In this document: positions 34,218 to 45,887 of the stretch, in pieces | Numbering within the stretch: position 1 is the stretch's first letter | Layout of the letters: every line of letters begins with the position of its first letter | Source: Immersiella caudata | Lineage: Eukaryota > Ascomycota > Sordariomycetes > Sordariales > Lasiosphaeriaceae | NCBI GenBank assembly: GCA_030512335.1 | Contig: JAULSU010000004.1 | Coordinates: forward strand, 186,001 to 250,000 | DNA: 64,000 nucleotides | Direction: 5' to 3' | Translations under genes and position numbers: made by a program | Notes under the pieces: generated by a model | What the model saw: only the letters and a program-made list of their open reading frames with translations | What the model was told of the DNA's origin: nothing | The model's database searches: none

Positions 34218-35492
34218 ATGGCTGGCTCGAAATTCCACGCGTTTCCCCGCCTCCCCAGCGAGATCCAGATCATGATCTGGGAGAGCGCCTGCACCGTCGA
34301 ACGCATCGTCCCGATTCTTCCTGGCCTCGGTCATCTTTCGCCAATAACCCATCAGACATTGCGGGTGCCGCCAATTCTCCACGTCTGCACCAACTCGCGA
34401 GAAATCGGCTTGCGCCATTACAACCTCTCCTTCCACCCACGACTCTACATCAACCGCGATTACGACCAGTTAATGCTGCACATCTTTTCCCCCTTCAAGA
34501 CCATCGACTGCAGCCTCTACAAGCTGCCAGAAGCCAGCTTCAACTGGGAGAAGGCGCCGCGCCGACTTGCTGTTTTCCTCGACGACGCATCTTTCCATCA
34601 GTCCCGGCACGAAGGGCTATCGTGGGCAAACTACAGCCCCACCTCGGGCCCATCCTTCCGTCCATTCTCCGACGAGTTCATGTGGTCTGTCGACAGCTAC
34701 CCAGGCAACTTTAAGGGTCCGGTTCGCATTTCGGAGCTTACCCTTCTCGTCCTCCCGCCTCTGACAGTGCGCCCAAACCCCATGGCCCACCGCCTCGACT
34801 TAGCCTCCGGTCCTGTTCTCAATAGCATGTCATCCTTCCTCAATGCGGAGCTCCGCACCCGCGCAGAAGAGGCCGGCGATCCACCCCCGCCCATGCCCCG
34901 CGTCATCCTTCGCCACGCCCTGCTCTCCCCCTTCCCAACCCCGTTTCCAAAACCTTGTCACTCACCCGCCCACTACGCGGACCTCAAATACGGCACCAAA
35001 CTCACCCCCGACGACATCGCCAATCCTTCTCCGGCCTTCACCCTCCTCAGACCACCGGCTGGCATCCCCATCCGCCATTACCGCCTGCTACCCAAACAAT
35101 ACCGCATGTCCGCCATCCAACGCGATATTGACCTTCTATCTCACCCCTTCTCGCACGGTGACCGTGTAGGCCTCGGCCCATACATTGTCTGGAATCGTGA
35201 ATCCTACCGCTGCGGCAATGGCGCCCGAACTGCAGCGCTAGCTTTCCATTACCGGGGAATTCCACGGCTGTTTTGGATGAGTGCAGAGGAGGAGGAGAGG
35301 AGGGTGAAGTGTGACCAGTTTCGAGCGTGGCAGCGGGTCATGAGGGATAGGGGAGAACTGGGGGAGAAGGAAGGGGCTGGTGACTCGGGGGATGAGGAGG
35401 GATATGAGTATCTGACTGGTCCGCGGTGGGATACCTTGAGGTTTAATGGGTTGTATTTTTGGGGGTTGCCTGAAGCGCGGAGAAGTGACTGA
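34218..35492 (+). CDS. 2EXR-domain protein
   Basis: A single exon of 424 residues. The N-terminal 100 residues are typical of the fungal 2EXR family: FHAFPRLPSEIQIMIWESAC followed by the PPILHVCTNSREIGLRHY motif. The rest is Pro-rich with an acidic stretch near the end (EKEGAGDSGDEEGYEYL). 2EXR proteins are expanded in ascomycetes and their biochemical function is not established. It lies between a P450 and the terpene synthase on the same strand but is a common family and need not belong to the pathway. Confidence 0.85.
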   Translation: MAGSKFHAFPRLPSEIQIMIWESACTVERIVPILPGLGHLSPITHQTLRVPPILHVCTNSREIGLRHYNLSFHPRLYINRDYDQLMLHIFSPFKTIDCSLYKLPEASFNWEKAPRRLAVFLDDASFHQSRHEGLSWANYSPTSGPSFRPFSDEFMWSVDSYPGNFKGPVRISELTLLVLPPLTVRPNPMAHRLDLASGPVLNSMSSFLNAELRTRAEEAGDPPPPMPRVILRHALLSPFPTPFPKPCHSPAHYADLKYGTKLTPDDIANPSPAFTLLRPPAGIPIRHYRLLPKQYRMSAIQRDIDLLSHPFSHGDRVGLGPYIVWNRESYRCGNGARTAALAFHYRGIPRLFWMSAEEEERRVKCDQFRAWQRVMRDRGELGEKEGAGDSGDEEGYEYLTGPRWDTLRFNGLYFWGLPEARRSD

Positions 35493-36209
35493 GGAATGGT
35501 GTCGTAAACTCTGACAAAGCACAGTGGCTTGATGAGCAGAGAGCAAGAAGATCATCAAATTAAGTGTCAAGCCTGACACTCTTCCGTCTTTTCCAGTGGG
35601 AACGCGGACAACAAACATCATGTGCCTCGCCGATTTAGCGACGCCTGGAACACATGAGAACAGCCACGAGGATCTTGATAAATGAGAGACAGTGTGCATA
35701 TCACTCCCTTGAAAAACATGTGGGGGGAGCAGGGCTTGGCATCAGGTCTTGATAAGCACAGAGTTGGCGGAACAAGCTGTACGCGGTGTATACGCGCGAT
35801 ACGCGTCTCACGTTCCGTATCGCCACCCCCTTGCTATCAGCCTCATGATCACTCACTCACGACCTGCATGCCGCATGCAGCTCTGGGATTCCTGCGAATC
35901 GGACAATCGATTGAATCGTAAAGCGTAGCCCACTTTAGGTCACCCTTGAAATGGAGTCAAGACAAAGTGTAGGATTCAGGGGGGCTTTTAATGGTTGTGA
36001 CAATCATCGAGGTGCCTAGAGTCAGGGGCTTAGCAACTAAAAGATATTCCCCTTCTCCTCTTACCCACACCTTCTGCGTTGTGTGATCGAGAGTCTACAA
36101 AAGGTGGCGCAACAGCCCGCTCTGTGTAGGTAGGCGCTCTGTTCCCGTATCACAGACCATACTCTGGCACAACTCCCAAAGATCACATCTCGCAAAGTTG
36201 AAACCCAAC
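35493..36209. other. Intergenic; promoter of the terpene synthase gene
   Basis: About 0.7 kb. Contains a short imperfect duplication GTACGCGGTGTATACGCGCGATACGCGTC near 35780-35812, rich in CG and TATACG. No coding frame seen. Confidence 0.4.
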
Positions 36210-37618
36210 ATGGCCCCTAGCGCTGAGCCCACCATTCTCCCAACCCAAGAATCTCCCCAACTGGATCATAACGCCACATGTGTGCGAATTCCTGACCTTT
36301 TCTCCTCCGTCATGGCCACTCCCCTCCGCGTCAACCCGCATTACTTCCCCACCGTTAGAGAGGAAGGCTACGAACGCATCCGCACGCTCATGAAGAAGGA
36401 CACAGTATGGTCTGCAAAGAATGCCAGCGTCGAGCTGGGATTCCTGTGCTCGACCTGGGCGCCAACAGCTGGGGCCGACGAGCTCCGTACATTGTTTGAT
36501 TATAACCACTGGGTGTTTTTATTTGATGATCGCAAGTGTCCCGTCGTCATTAATTGGGTTGAAAATGTCGGGGAAAGAAGCTGACTTTTTTGCGTGTAGA
36601 GTTCGATGAAGGCCATCTGAAAACAGACCCGGCGGCTGCACTCGAGGAGACTCGCAAGATGACTGCCATCATGGAGGGTTCGCTCAGAGTGGTCAAAGAG
36701 CCCGGCATGAATCCGATTCGGTACCTGTGGCAGACCGTCTGCGACCGCGTCAGGGAGGGCTCTTCTGAAGGTGAGCCGCATACATGCATTTTCTTCGGCA
36801 CCCAGAGCTCTGACAGAACACCGAACACAAGCGGTGTACGGCTGTTTCCAGGAACTGCACCAGCACTACTTTGACGGGCTTTTGTTGCAAGTCGAAGACG
36901 CGCGCGCAGGACACCCGAGCACCCGCAGCGTGGAGGACTATCTCAAGTTTCGGATTCGAACCATCGGTGTCTTCCCTGCGTTCCCAATTAGCGAGTGAGT
37001 TCCCTTCCTCACCAGCCTATCTCTGGAATACTGACCGAATTCCCTCAGATACGCCGAAGGCGTCGACATCCCCGAGCACGCCTACCGTCATCCCTCCATC
37101 CAAGAGATCATGCACGTCTCGGCCGAGATGGTGATCCTGGTGAACGACATCGCCTCGTTCAAGAAGGATCAGGTGATGGGTGTGGACTTTAACATCATCA
37201 ATGTGTTGCAGCGGGTGGGGGACGGGATGTCCATACAGCAAGCTCTTGACAGAACCAGTGAGATGCTTGACGACTGCTATCGACGCTGGTACTGCGCGCT
37301 GGCGGAGATGCCCATCTGGGGAGAAGCGACTGATCGTCAGGCGCTTCGGTACGTTGACATCTGTCGGGATGTGGCGTTGGGATGTTTGCATTGGAGGTGG
37401 GCTACCCCTTTCGAATTTGAAGTCTTTATTTACTGACATTTAACGTGTGCCATAGCTTCATGACACCACGATATTTGGGAGAAGTTCAGGGACTAGAAGT
37501 TCGTAGAACGAGGCAGTTGTGGTTGGCCGGCAAGGAGTCAAATCATCGCGTTGCTGTCTTGGACCGGAACCGCAAAGAGATGGCAAGTTTGTACGCCGGC
37601 ATTGCCATGACACACTGA
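36210..37618 (+). CDS. Class I terpene synthase (sesquiterpene cyclase type)
   Basis: Five exons (36210-36531, 36600-36770, 36832-36994, 37049-37396, 37456-37618) join in phase to 388 residues. The first intron has a GC donor (GCAAGT) and cuts inside the metal-binding motif; splicing gives FDDQFDEG (D106, D107, D110). The second metal motif is NDIASFKKD (N251, S255, D259). A C-terminal PRYLG matches the usual Arg-Tyr pair. These residues bind three Mg2+ and ionise a prenyl diphosphate, most likely farnesyl diphosphate given the length and lack of a prenyltransferase domain. The product cannot be told. P450 genes lie 2.3 kb upstream and 0.85 kb downstream on the same strand, forming a probable sesquiterpenoid cluster. 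Confidence 0.92.
36532..36599 (+). other. GC-AG intron splitting the DDxxD motif of the terpene synthase
   Basis: The donor is C|GCAAGT at 36532 and the acceptor GTGTAG at 36599 (68 nt). Nearby GT alternatives give the wrong phase or an immediate stop, whereas this one yields the canonical DDQFDE. Confidence 0.8.
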
Positions 37619-38463
37619 GATCAGGGCCAGGATCGAGTCTGGAGGTTGGGATTACCAGCATCTCTGTCACATTTTGACTCCTTCATGTTGTAAAATACAT
37701 TTTCACCTCGAAGAGTTTGAATTGCTTCAATACATGTTGAACTTTGACACCTTGTGCTGCCAGAGAAGTCAAGACGTTCATTCTTTGCCACTACTAGTGT
37801 TTCTCAAAGAATCTGTCCAAGATGCGTTAGGTCAAATTTGGGTTGAACCCCGGCTTGTGTAATGAATCTTAGCCCGACGCGAGATGGAGTTCCAGGACAG
37901 TTTGGCCGGCCGCTTCTCGATTAGACGTCCATTACAAACCAAACTGGGACTTTCGTTATCCATGGGTCGCTGGGAGTCGCTGTTCTGTCGCTGACTCACG
38001 GTTAGCATGAGGCATACGCCTTGCCGTAAATGCAGGCGATTGACACATGATCTCTTTAAAAATGAACGCGTGCCAAGAGTGATAGTCGTTCAATGAACGT
38101 GGAGGATCAAATTGATCCTTCTTAGAGTGGGTGCGGGCGGCAGAATGGTGGGTAGGCGTAATTGAACCCCTCGACCAATCAGGACTGTCAAAGGAACCTA
38201 TACGCCCTCATATACGGAGTACGCTTTCACGGATGCAACCCCCTGTTTTGCTCAGCCATTGCAGGTTGACAACATTGGGGTAGTCCCAAATCGGCAATAG
38301 AACACCAGCACTGTATATCCCCACATGGCTGTTTTAAACGTCGCGAAAGAAGGTCGTTGCGGTGTCCCAAGTTGCAGTCTTTACCAGATATTTTCCCCAC
38401 ACACTGCTATCTCGATAGAGATCATACCACCCCTCTGCCACGAACAGCCCCACAGCTGTTGAA
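37619..38463. other. Intergenic between terpene synthase and P450 genes
   Basis: About 0.85 kb holding the 3' end of the terpene synthase and the promoter of the next P450. A motif TATATACGGAGTACG near 38210-38225 is the only notable AT-rich element. No gene seen. Confidence 0.4.
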
Positions 38464-40289
38464 ATGTATCTTACTCCTGTCCTTCACCAGCTCTTCCAGC
38501 GGCTCTGGCACTTTGACGTGCCCCTGGTGCTCTTGGGCATATTACTGCTTCGCCGAACCGGGCCCATATTTTATCGCCTCTTCATCTACCCTTACTTTGC
38601 TTCTCCTCTTCGGCATCTCCCAGGACCGAAGGTGCGTGCATCTCAGAGCATGACCAGATGCACACTGACTGAGTTGTAGAACCACCACTTCCTTATCGGC
38701 CAGACACTGAACCAGTTCCGCAGCGGTCACCCCAATGAGCCCTTCGTTTCATGGATGCGCAAATGGCCAGAGGCGCCCCTGATTCGGTACTTTGATGTTG
38801 GGAATGGAGATGCGATTCTCATCACGGGCATCGAAGCCCACAAGGAAATCCTACATGACAATGTGTATTCGTTCCAGAAGCCGCCTTTTTTCGTAAAGTT
38901 GATTGCCGACATTGTTGGTTTTGGGATCGGGTTCGCCGAGGGCGAAGAGCATAAGAAGCAGCGGAGGTCTCTTGCTGGTGGGTGATTTCTCCTGACCCCT
39001 TTTCTCCCCCCTTGGTGGCGACTTGTCTGCGCGGTTGCTGATCTCAATGCCAGCTCTCTTCGCAACAAAAAATCTCGAAGGATTCATACCGCTGCTTCAA
39101 AATAAAGCGAGACGCCTTTCTCAGCTGCTTGACGATGCCATCAAGAACGATGGGGGAGAGCTTGACAGTCAGTACATCCCTGTCCCTGACCTTGTCCTTC
39201 GGGCCGACACTGACACCAACACCAGTTGTCGCTCTTTACTCCAAGATCACTCTTGATATCATGGGTCAGTTTGCTCTCGGGCGAGAGCTGGACGAGCTCA
39301 CGACACAACCCCCTGGAACAAACAAGGGCACTTCGGACACCATGCCGTTCCACGCTTGCTACCACGAGCTCTTTGAGCCCGACAGAGTCGGCCAGCTTCT
39401 GGTCGCCATCAACAGCATTTTTCCCATCCGTTGGTTGCCAATCGAATCCAACCGCCGATTCAAGCTCGCGCACAAGACACTACGAAACCAGATCCAGTCC
39501 GTCATCCAACAACGAATCCAAGAACTCGACCCCAACACAGCATCCCAATTCCCCGCCGAAAATCCAAACGCCACATCCGACCTCCTAATCTGGATGATTA
39601 CCAAAAAATACTACTCCTCCAACCCCCAAGACCGCTGGACCGCCCCCGAAATCCGCGACCAACTCCTCACCTTCCTCGCTGCCGGCCACCAAACCACCGC
39701 CGACGCCCTCACCTGGGCGACGTTCCTGCTAACCCAACACCCCTCCGAAGCCCAACGCCTCCGCGACGAACTCTCCTCCTCTTCCCTCCCCTCCAACAGT
39801 GACGAACCCCTAACTTACCGCGCCCTGAATTCCCTCCCCCGCCTCCACAACTTCACCCGCGAAGTCCTCCGCGTTCACTGCCCCGGAATCAACGTCGCCC
39901 GCCAAGCCATACACGACGTCGTAATCCAAGGGACGCTAATCCCCAAGGGAACAACCGTGCTAATGCAACCCGCCATCATCCACAAGAATCCCACCATATG
40001 GGGTGACGACTGCGACGAGTTCCGGCCGGATCGGTGGGAGGAGATGGGAGAGGAGGATGACGCGTGGAAGTTTGCAGCGTTTAGTCACGGGCCGAGGATA
40101 TGCATCGGGAGGACGTTTTCGATGTTGGAGTTTAAGGTGTTGATGGTGGAGATTGTGAGGGGGTGGAGGTTTGCGAGGGTGGAGGGGGACGAGAGGGGGG
40201 CGGGGGAGATTAAGTTGGTGAATCCGAGTCCGATGTTGAGGCCGGATGGGGGGTTGAGGGTGAGGGTTGAGAGGGCGGAGCCTGTGTGA
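38464..40289 (+). CDS. Cytochrome P450, secondary-metabolism type
   Basis: Four exons (38464-38631, 38680-38977, 39054-39167, 39226-40289) join in phase to 547 residues. An N-terminal anchor (VPLVLLGILLLRRTGPIFY) and the Pro-rich hinge HLPGPK are followed by EEHKKQRRSLA (C-helix). The I-helix is FLAAGHQTTADALTW (with H in place of the acidic residue of AGxDTT), ExxR is EVLRVHC, then FRPDRW and the haem loop FSHGPRICIGR. It is an ER-bound monooxygenase. Its place directly downstream of, and co-directional with, the terpene synthase makes it the best candidate to oxidise the cyclase product. The last 200 bp are G-rich with GGG-biased codons. Confidence 0.9.
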
Positions 40290-40463
40290 TGGAAAAAGGA
40301 TGTGTGCATGTTTGCTAATGCAACTGAAGTGGGAGGACAGGATTCTTGCCAGAGGACAGGACGCAAAATACTTTGTCCGACTTCCTTTACAATTGCCCCT
40401 TTTACCGTGCTGGAATTTCACACTCTACACTTCGCCTGAGCGATTCCAGTTCTAGCTACCCAA

Positions 40464-41576
40464 TCAATGTCCAACCGCCACAACCAAAACCCTCCACCAA
40501 AGCTCAACTTCCCCCCCATCCACAAACCCAAACCTCGGACTCATCTCCACCAACATGCAATCCCCCGACATCACCACCGGCACTCCCCTCGTCGCAATCA
40601 TAACGCCATACACCAACAACGGAAACCCCGCCACCAAACTTGCCACTGGGAGACACAGCTGCATGCACCTCGCGAAGCCCCTTGCTGCGACTAGCCACGC
40701 CGTGATCTTTCCCAATTTGTGCGGGTGTGAAATCACTCCGTCGGAAGGAGTGGCTGAGTAGTCCAGTTTTCGAATTGTCTCCCTGGCCATTCTCCTTCCC
40801 TTCCCCAGCGCGAATGGTATCAGCGCAAGAATGACAACAACGGAGTAAACCAGCTGCGCAATCTGGACGATGGCAAAGATGCGGGACCTCACGCCCCGTT
40901 GGAGGAAGGAGAAGTCTCCTGATTCGTTAGGTGTGCAGCCGTGGGTGTTGGTGATGGCGTACGCGATGGTGCCGTACTCGTTACTGGCAGTGAGGCGTTG
41001 GATTATGACGGCGAGGGTGGCAGCGGTTTGGAAGGCGAGGAGGGAGAGGAGGGTGATGATGGGGATCAGGTGGGGGAGGGGAGAGGGGGATGGTGAAGGA
41101 CGACGGCTATCGCCGTAGACAAAGATGGCGATGAAGGCGTCGATAAGGGTGGCGATGAGAGCGGCAAAAGTGGTGAGGTTTGTCGAGATCCAGCCGGCGG
41201 AGGTGGAGTTCAGCTGGGTGGTCACAAACGTCGTGAACCAGAACGAAATCATGCTAAGGGGAAGGAGGAAAGGTGTGAGGCGGTTGGGGTAGACGCCGTA
41301 TTTGGTGAAGCGGGACCAGAGCATGATGCAGATGTTGATGATGATGGTTGAGAGTGCTGTTGGCCAGCTTGGGTGCATTGCTGCGTGGGTGGGCGTGACA
41401 CCGACTTGGATCAGTCCGTGGGATTCTTTGAGGATGTCAATTTCGAGGTCTTTCTCGCACAGGACGTATTGCCCTGGCATTGTATCCGATGACGTCGTGT
41501 TGGGGCGTGCTTGGGTCCATGTCGGCAACAGTGCGAGAAGTAGGAAAGTGCCCAGCAGATGTGAACTCCTGGCCAT
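40464..41576 (-). CDS. Putative multi-pass membrane protein, 370 aa
   Basis: A single exon of 370 residues. It starts with a signal peptide (MARSSHLLGTFLLLALLPTW) and a short extracellular segment with one Cys (YVLCEKDLE), then six or seven hydrophobic segments, for example STIIINICIMLWS, FAALIATLIDAFIAIFVYG, IIPLLAFQT-type and IFAIVQIAQLVYSVVVILALI. I do not recognise a family. The layout of a signal peptide, a Cys-bearing ectodomain and seven helices recalls receptor-like membrane proteins of fungi, but no CFEM or other diagnostic motif is present. It is convergent with the P450, 174 bp apart. Confidence 0.65.
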   Translation of the reverse strand: MARSSHLLGTFLLLALLPTWTQARPNTTSSDTMPGQYVLCEKDLEIDILKESHGLIQVGVTPTHAAMHPSWPTALSTIIINICIMLWSRFTKYGVYPNRLTPFLLPLSMISFWFTTFVTTQLNSTSAGWISTNLTTFAALIATLIDAFIAIFVYGDSRRPSPSPSPLPHLIPIITLLSLLAFQTAATLAVIIQRLTASNEYGTIAYAITNTHGCTPNESGDFSFLQRGVRSRIFAIVQIAQLVYSVVVILALIPFALGKGRRMARETIRKLDYSATPSDGVISHPHKLGKITAWLVAARGFARCMQLCLPVASLVAGFPLLVYGVMIATRGVPVVMSGDCMLVEMSPRFGFVDGGEVELWWRVLVVAVGH

Positions 41577-42211
41577 GATTAAAATAGTGTATTATCCCGA
41601 TACACTCACTGCCAGCAGCTTCAGTGTTGAAAGATACTCATGACGGCCCCCGCTTGCAGTTGGGCAAATTCGGGGGGCTGCATCTTATCGGAAGGTCGCA
41701 AAAACCCCGGACCGAAGCGCCCGGAAAGAAGAACCCGGACCATTGTGATCGCCGCTTTGCCAGCTCATCCAGGCTTATCTCTATCAAGCAAATGAATGTT
41801 TTCCGAGTGAGACACAAATGCAGGGCTCGGTTTTCGTCAGCGGAATAAGTGGCGCTGTCCATCGTATCGACAACAATCCATTCGTCAGGGGGCCCGCAAT
41901 CGTGCAGCGCCCACAAATTTTGGCGTTTTCGGGCTGGACATGGTCAGGGGCTCACACCGATTCTTGCTTTTGTCGGTTGTCGCCTGCAGCGGGAAACAAA
42001 GGTCGCGGTAAAACCACGGTTGTTGCTACTGGACTTGGCCGTCTTCCCCAGCATGCATCTTGGAAACGTCACGGGGCAGTTTTGGTGGTGTGCAGTAATG
42101 AAGGAGTGAGTGGGCATTGGGGCACGAAAAGCCCCTGACTAACAAACTCGCCCTCGCTCGCTGAGAAAAGGATTCCGGAATGGTATACGCAAAACACCGT
42201 CCGGGGAAGCA
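41577..42211. other. Intergenic, no gene seen
   Basis: About 0.6 kb between two minus-strand genes. It contains the promoter of the membrane protein gene. No motif or structure noted. Confidence 0.4.
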
Positions 42212-43179
42212 TCACATTCCCATCATCTTCAAGCTCTCGTGGTAATCGCTCGTCCCCTTGCCCGGCTCGGCGTCCTTGGGCTGGCACTTTGCTCCTGCCT
42301 TGCCCTGTCCCTTGGCCCCATCGATCCGCATCCACTGATTCCTGCTCGTCGCCTTGAGCAGATTCTGCTGCGCATCATCAAGCCACCCATTGATAAAGTC
42401 GCCGTGCAAGCAGTACCCATCGCCAATCTGCAAGCCAGTTAGCACCATGCCTCCTTTCTCACCCCGGGAAAACTCACCTCCCCGCAAGCCAACTTCAGCG
42501 GCGGAACCCCATTCCACCCCCCCGGAATCAACCCCCTAACATTATACCGGATACTAAACCTCAACTGCGGAATCCTCTTCATCCCCGCCGCACACCGTCC
42601 CCCGTTCGCAGCCGCATACCCATACTTTTTGATATCCGTTGTATCCACGCAGTCCGGAAAGCGCAAAATCGCCTGGATGTTCCCGCTGCACGTAACTCTC
42701 GGCATCGCAGCGCGGGGTCGATTCTGCCGATCCTCCGGGCCGTTTTCGCACCACCACGTTATCCCGGTCGTGCGCTCGTCGACGTCAGCTTGGCTCTTCG
42801 CGGTGGCGTTGCCGGCGATGGCGAAGAAGTCCTCCGGGTAGGGAATCTCAGCCTTGTCGATGTTTTCGTAGTAGGTGCTGAACATGCCCGGGTTGACTTC
42901 GATGTGGTTGGTGCCGTTGACGTAGAAGAGGGTCGGCGCCCAGTAGACGGAGAGGTCGTTGGGGTTTTCGCCTGAGGGGCAGCCTTGTTGGAGCTGCTTG
43001 GTGGTGGGGAGGTCTTTGGTTACGATGTCGCTGCCGTAAAAGGAGTGCATGTGGGATTTGTATTGGCCCGGGAAGACGATGGGGTCGATGTTTTTGATCA
43101 TGAAGCGCTTGTGGCGGATGTCGGTGTAGGCCGTTGTGCTGGCCGCGAGGGCGAGGAGGAGGTGGGTTGGTTTGGGCAT
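42212..43179 (-). CDS. Secreted DUF1996-domain protein
   Basis: Two exons (43179-42478 and 42427-42212) join in phase to 305 residues. A signal peptide (MPKPTHLLLALAASTTAYTD) is followed by the DUF1996 hallmark: KNIDPIVFPGQYKSHMHSFYGS, with the conserved His pair, then CPSGENPNDLSVYWAPTLFY, WWCENGPED and CVDTTDIKKY. The C-terminal exon holds GDGYCLHGDFINGWLDDAQQ, also conserved, and a Lys-rich tail. Proteins with this domain are secreted and often found with cell-wall or carbohydrate-binding modules; the activity is unsettled. The start at 43179 places the signal peptide at the N-terminus. Confidence 0.85.
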
Positions 43180-44424
43180 TGCAACGGAGTTTGGAAGAAT
43201 GAGATGGAAGTTTGAGAGTGGCTTCAACGGGAAGTTTGGAAGGGGGCGGGTCGTGTACATTATCATCTCTGACAGCGGCAGATCCCGTTACCTGGTAAGC
43301 ACGGGGTTTGGAACTATTGCCGAGCTGGGCGCAATATCCAGGAATTTGCCCAGTTCGTAGTGCCACAGGACGCTATCCAATGCAAAATCAGCCCGTAGGA
43401 ACTCGGTTATTGATGGAAGCCCATGTCCTCTGGATTGGCGGCCTTCTGGTAGCTCCATGCTCTTATTCCACCAATCCGGGACGGCCGAGAATACTTCTAT
43501 TTGCTTAGGGCCGAATTCTCTGTGACCTCGGAGATTTTGGACTTGGACGAACCCACAGGCTTCTTTGTTGGTGTACCTCTCAACGTACGAGTATATCCGG
43601 TGGTCTTGGGTGAGATCAAGGCCCACGTCACTCGCTGGCTCTGGGCACCTTAATAAGTCAAGTCAGATGTAAAACAGTCGGGCAATGAGTTGTTTTATCC
43701 TTCATTGAAGCTTGCTCAAGAATGCGTCTTCTTGGTGGACCAGAACGACAATAAAAGCCACCCACATTGTGAACAAGACCGCCCGCACGTCCAGACCCAA
43801 AACGACCTGGACACACCTGACCCGGCGGCGAGGAAAGCTCCGCTGGAAGCGAGCAAGTGCCGTGCAAGGCCCAAATGAGGCGGGAAAATTAGAGAGCCAA
43901 GGCATCGCTCTTAGCGCGCATTGGCCTCGGCCATTTTATCCGCAAGCCGAGCGTGCTGGGGGATAAAACAAACTCCGGCATTTACATTGCAGTCTGGGGA
44001 AGTTCCACTGGACACCATGAGTGTTGATTCGACAGTGAGGTTTCATCGGGGTGAGGGTAGCGCCGCCTGAGCACTGGTGGTCGAGGCTGCGTTGGGGTTC
44101 AGTGTCGATCTGGGAGACAAAGTCATGGAGGGTTGCGCATGCGATGCAAGTAGTTGCCTTCCTTTACTTGATCCAAAAAAGTCCCTCAAATTGCTGGGAG
44201 AACGTGATTCACACAGCTGGAAATTAGTCAAACAATCGGTGAAGTTTTCAGGGGGGTTTCTAGTTTTAGCGTCTGGTGGCTTAGTGAGCCTGTCGTAGAC
44301 GTTAGAAGACAAGGCCATTGTTCGTTTGTCACACTGAGTATGAACACGAGGGTGCACATTCCAACCAGCATCTTTGCAACTACAAACTTGAACACTCCCC
44401 CCTGTTTCCTCCCTCAACAAAATA
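43180..44424. other. Intergenic with one weak open frame (43288-43626, minus)
   Basis: About 1.2 kb. The minus-strand frame at 43288-43626 is 112 residues, with balanced composition (DHRIYSYVERYTNKEACGF), and might be a gene fragment, but no start, signal or partner exon is clear. The rest shows nothing. Confidence 0.3.
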
Positions 44425-45887
44425 TCAAACACCCCACCCTCCCTCCTCCTTCACAAACGCCGACCACCCCTCCACCCCCATCTCCCCCCCATACGTAGCT
44501 GGACTCCCCTTCCTCCCCACCGGATACAGCTTAAACCACGGAAACCCCCGAATATCCCCGTCAGGTACATCATTCGCCTCAAAATCCAACTTTGCAATGG
44601 CCACCTTATCCCTCGCCTTCTCATCCTGCGCATACATTGCCGCTAGCTTTTCGTATTGAGGGAGTAGTGCCTTGCACGGTGCGCATGACTGCGTGTAGAA
44701 CTCGACTAGGACGTCCTTGGTGGGATCGAGAATGATGTCGTCGTAGGTGAGTCCGACGACTTCGATTACTGGACTTGGTTGGGTGCTGGGGATGGGTGCG
44801 GATTTGATGGAAGGTTTGAGGGTCCCGGCGAGGAAGTTTGAGATGTGGAGGTTGATGTTGGGTGGAGTCGCGGGTTGGGTGAGGGGGTATTTGCGATTTT
44901 GGGCGGCGGAATGGATGGCGAAGGAGGGGTGTTGTTGGGATGGTGGGAGGTGCATGGTGGAGGGGAGGTCAGGGTGGAGCGTGGTGTTGACGGTGCAGAG
45001 CTGGATGACGTGGTGGTATTCACGGGCTAGGGGGAGGAGGTCGGCGGTTGCTTGGGGTTGTTGAGAGGGAGAGGAGATGAAGAGGTAGCCGAGGGGGAGA
45101 GGTTGTTCCAGGATGTCTTTGTGCAGTTCGGGTAGGAGTTCTGTGACGAGAGGTTGAGCAGCGGCTTGGATGAATTCTCTTATTGCGTCCGCGGTGGAGG
45201 GATTGGGGAGGACAGACTTCTCCTCGGGAACGTTCTTGTACACGACCACGCTGGGCATGGAGGTTCCATCGGGGGTATCGTGGTTGGAAATGCAAAAGAC
45301 AATGTCTTCTTTCATCTCCTCAGCCACGGCCGTGAAAGCTTGAAGCGTAGTCTGGTCTTCTGGCCTCAGAAAGGCGACGATAACGGTGCTATGCGTGCTT
45401 CGGAAGTCGTTGAGCTCGGACGATGACTTAATGTTGCTGACAGCAGCCATTTCCCGTCTCTTGAGAAAGGCGAGGATGTCACCCTTTCTGAGCGGCCCGC
45501 GGTACGTCCTGAAGTCTTTTCCGTGGCAGAGAACGAGGGTCGGGAAACCCCGGATGTGGAACCTGGCCCCAAGACCAATCTTGTTTGCAGCTTGAATTTG
45601 TGCGCACCGTGTGTCGGACCCAGACGTGCAGAGGGCTTCGGCGACCTTGCGCCAGCGTCAGCTTTACTCTCGCACACATGAAGCCAAAGCATAAAGATGG
45701 AAATGTCGTTGACTCGATGACATACCTCTTCAAAGACCGGGAGAAAGGCCTGGCAACGGGATACAAGAACATGGACAATTGACAGCAGTACCGTGTCGTA
45801 GGCCTGGCAGAACTCGTCGACTGACTTCAAATCATCGAGGTGGTGAATATGAGAGCCCCCTGTGGGCGTCGCTCTCTGATCAGACAT
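44425..45887 (-). CDS. Protein disulfide isomerase-like protein, atypical
   Basis: Two exons (45887-45726 and 45645-44425) join in phase to 460 residues, with thioredoxin-type domains at both ends and two b-like domains between. The first thioredoxin domain has lost the active site: the CxxC position reads VLVSRCQAF, although the later fold signature FHIRGFPTLVLC remains. The last domain keeps a usable site, CAPCKALLPQYEKLA, with VPDGDIRGFPWFKLYP. Normal PDIs have two CGHC sites, an ER signal and HDEL/KDEL; here no signal peptide follows the ATG at 45887 and the protein ends EGGWGV. It may be a cytosolic or diverged thioredoxin-fold protein. Two G/T-rich stretches bias its codon use. Confidence 0.8.

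Noticed and set aside
43288..43626. 112-residue minus-strand frame with protein-like composition
   Set aside because: No partner exon or family; kept only as a note in the intergenic entry.
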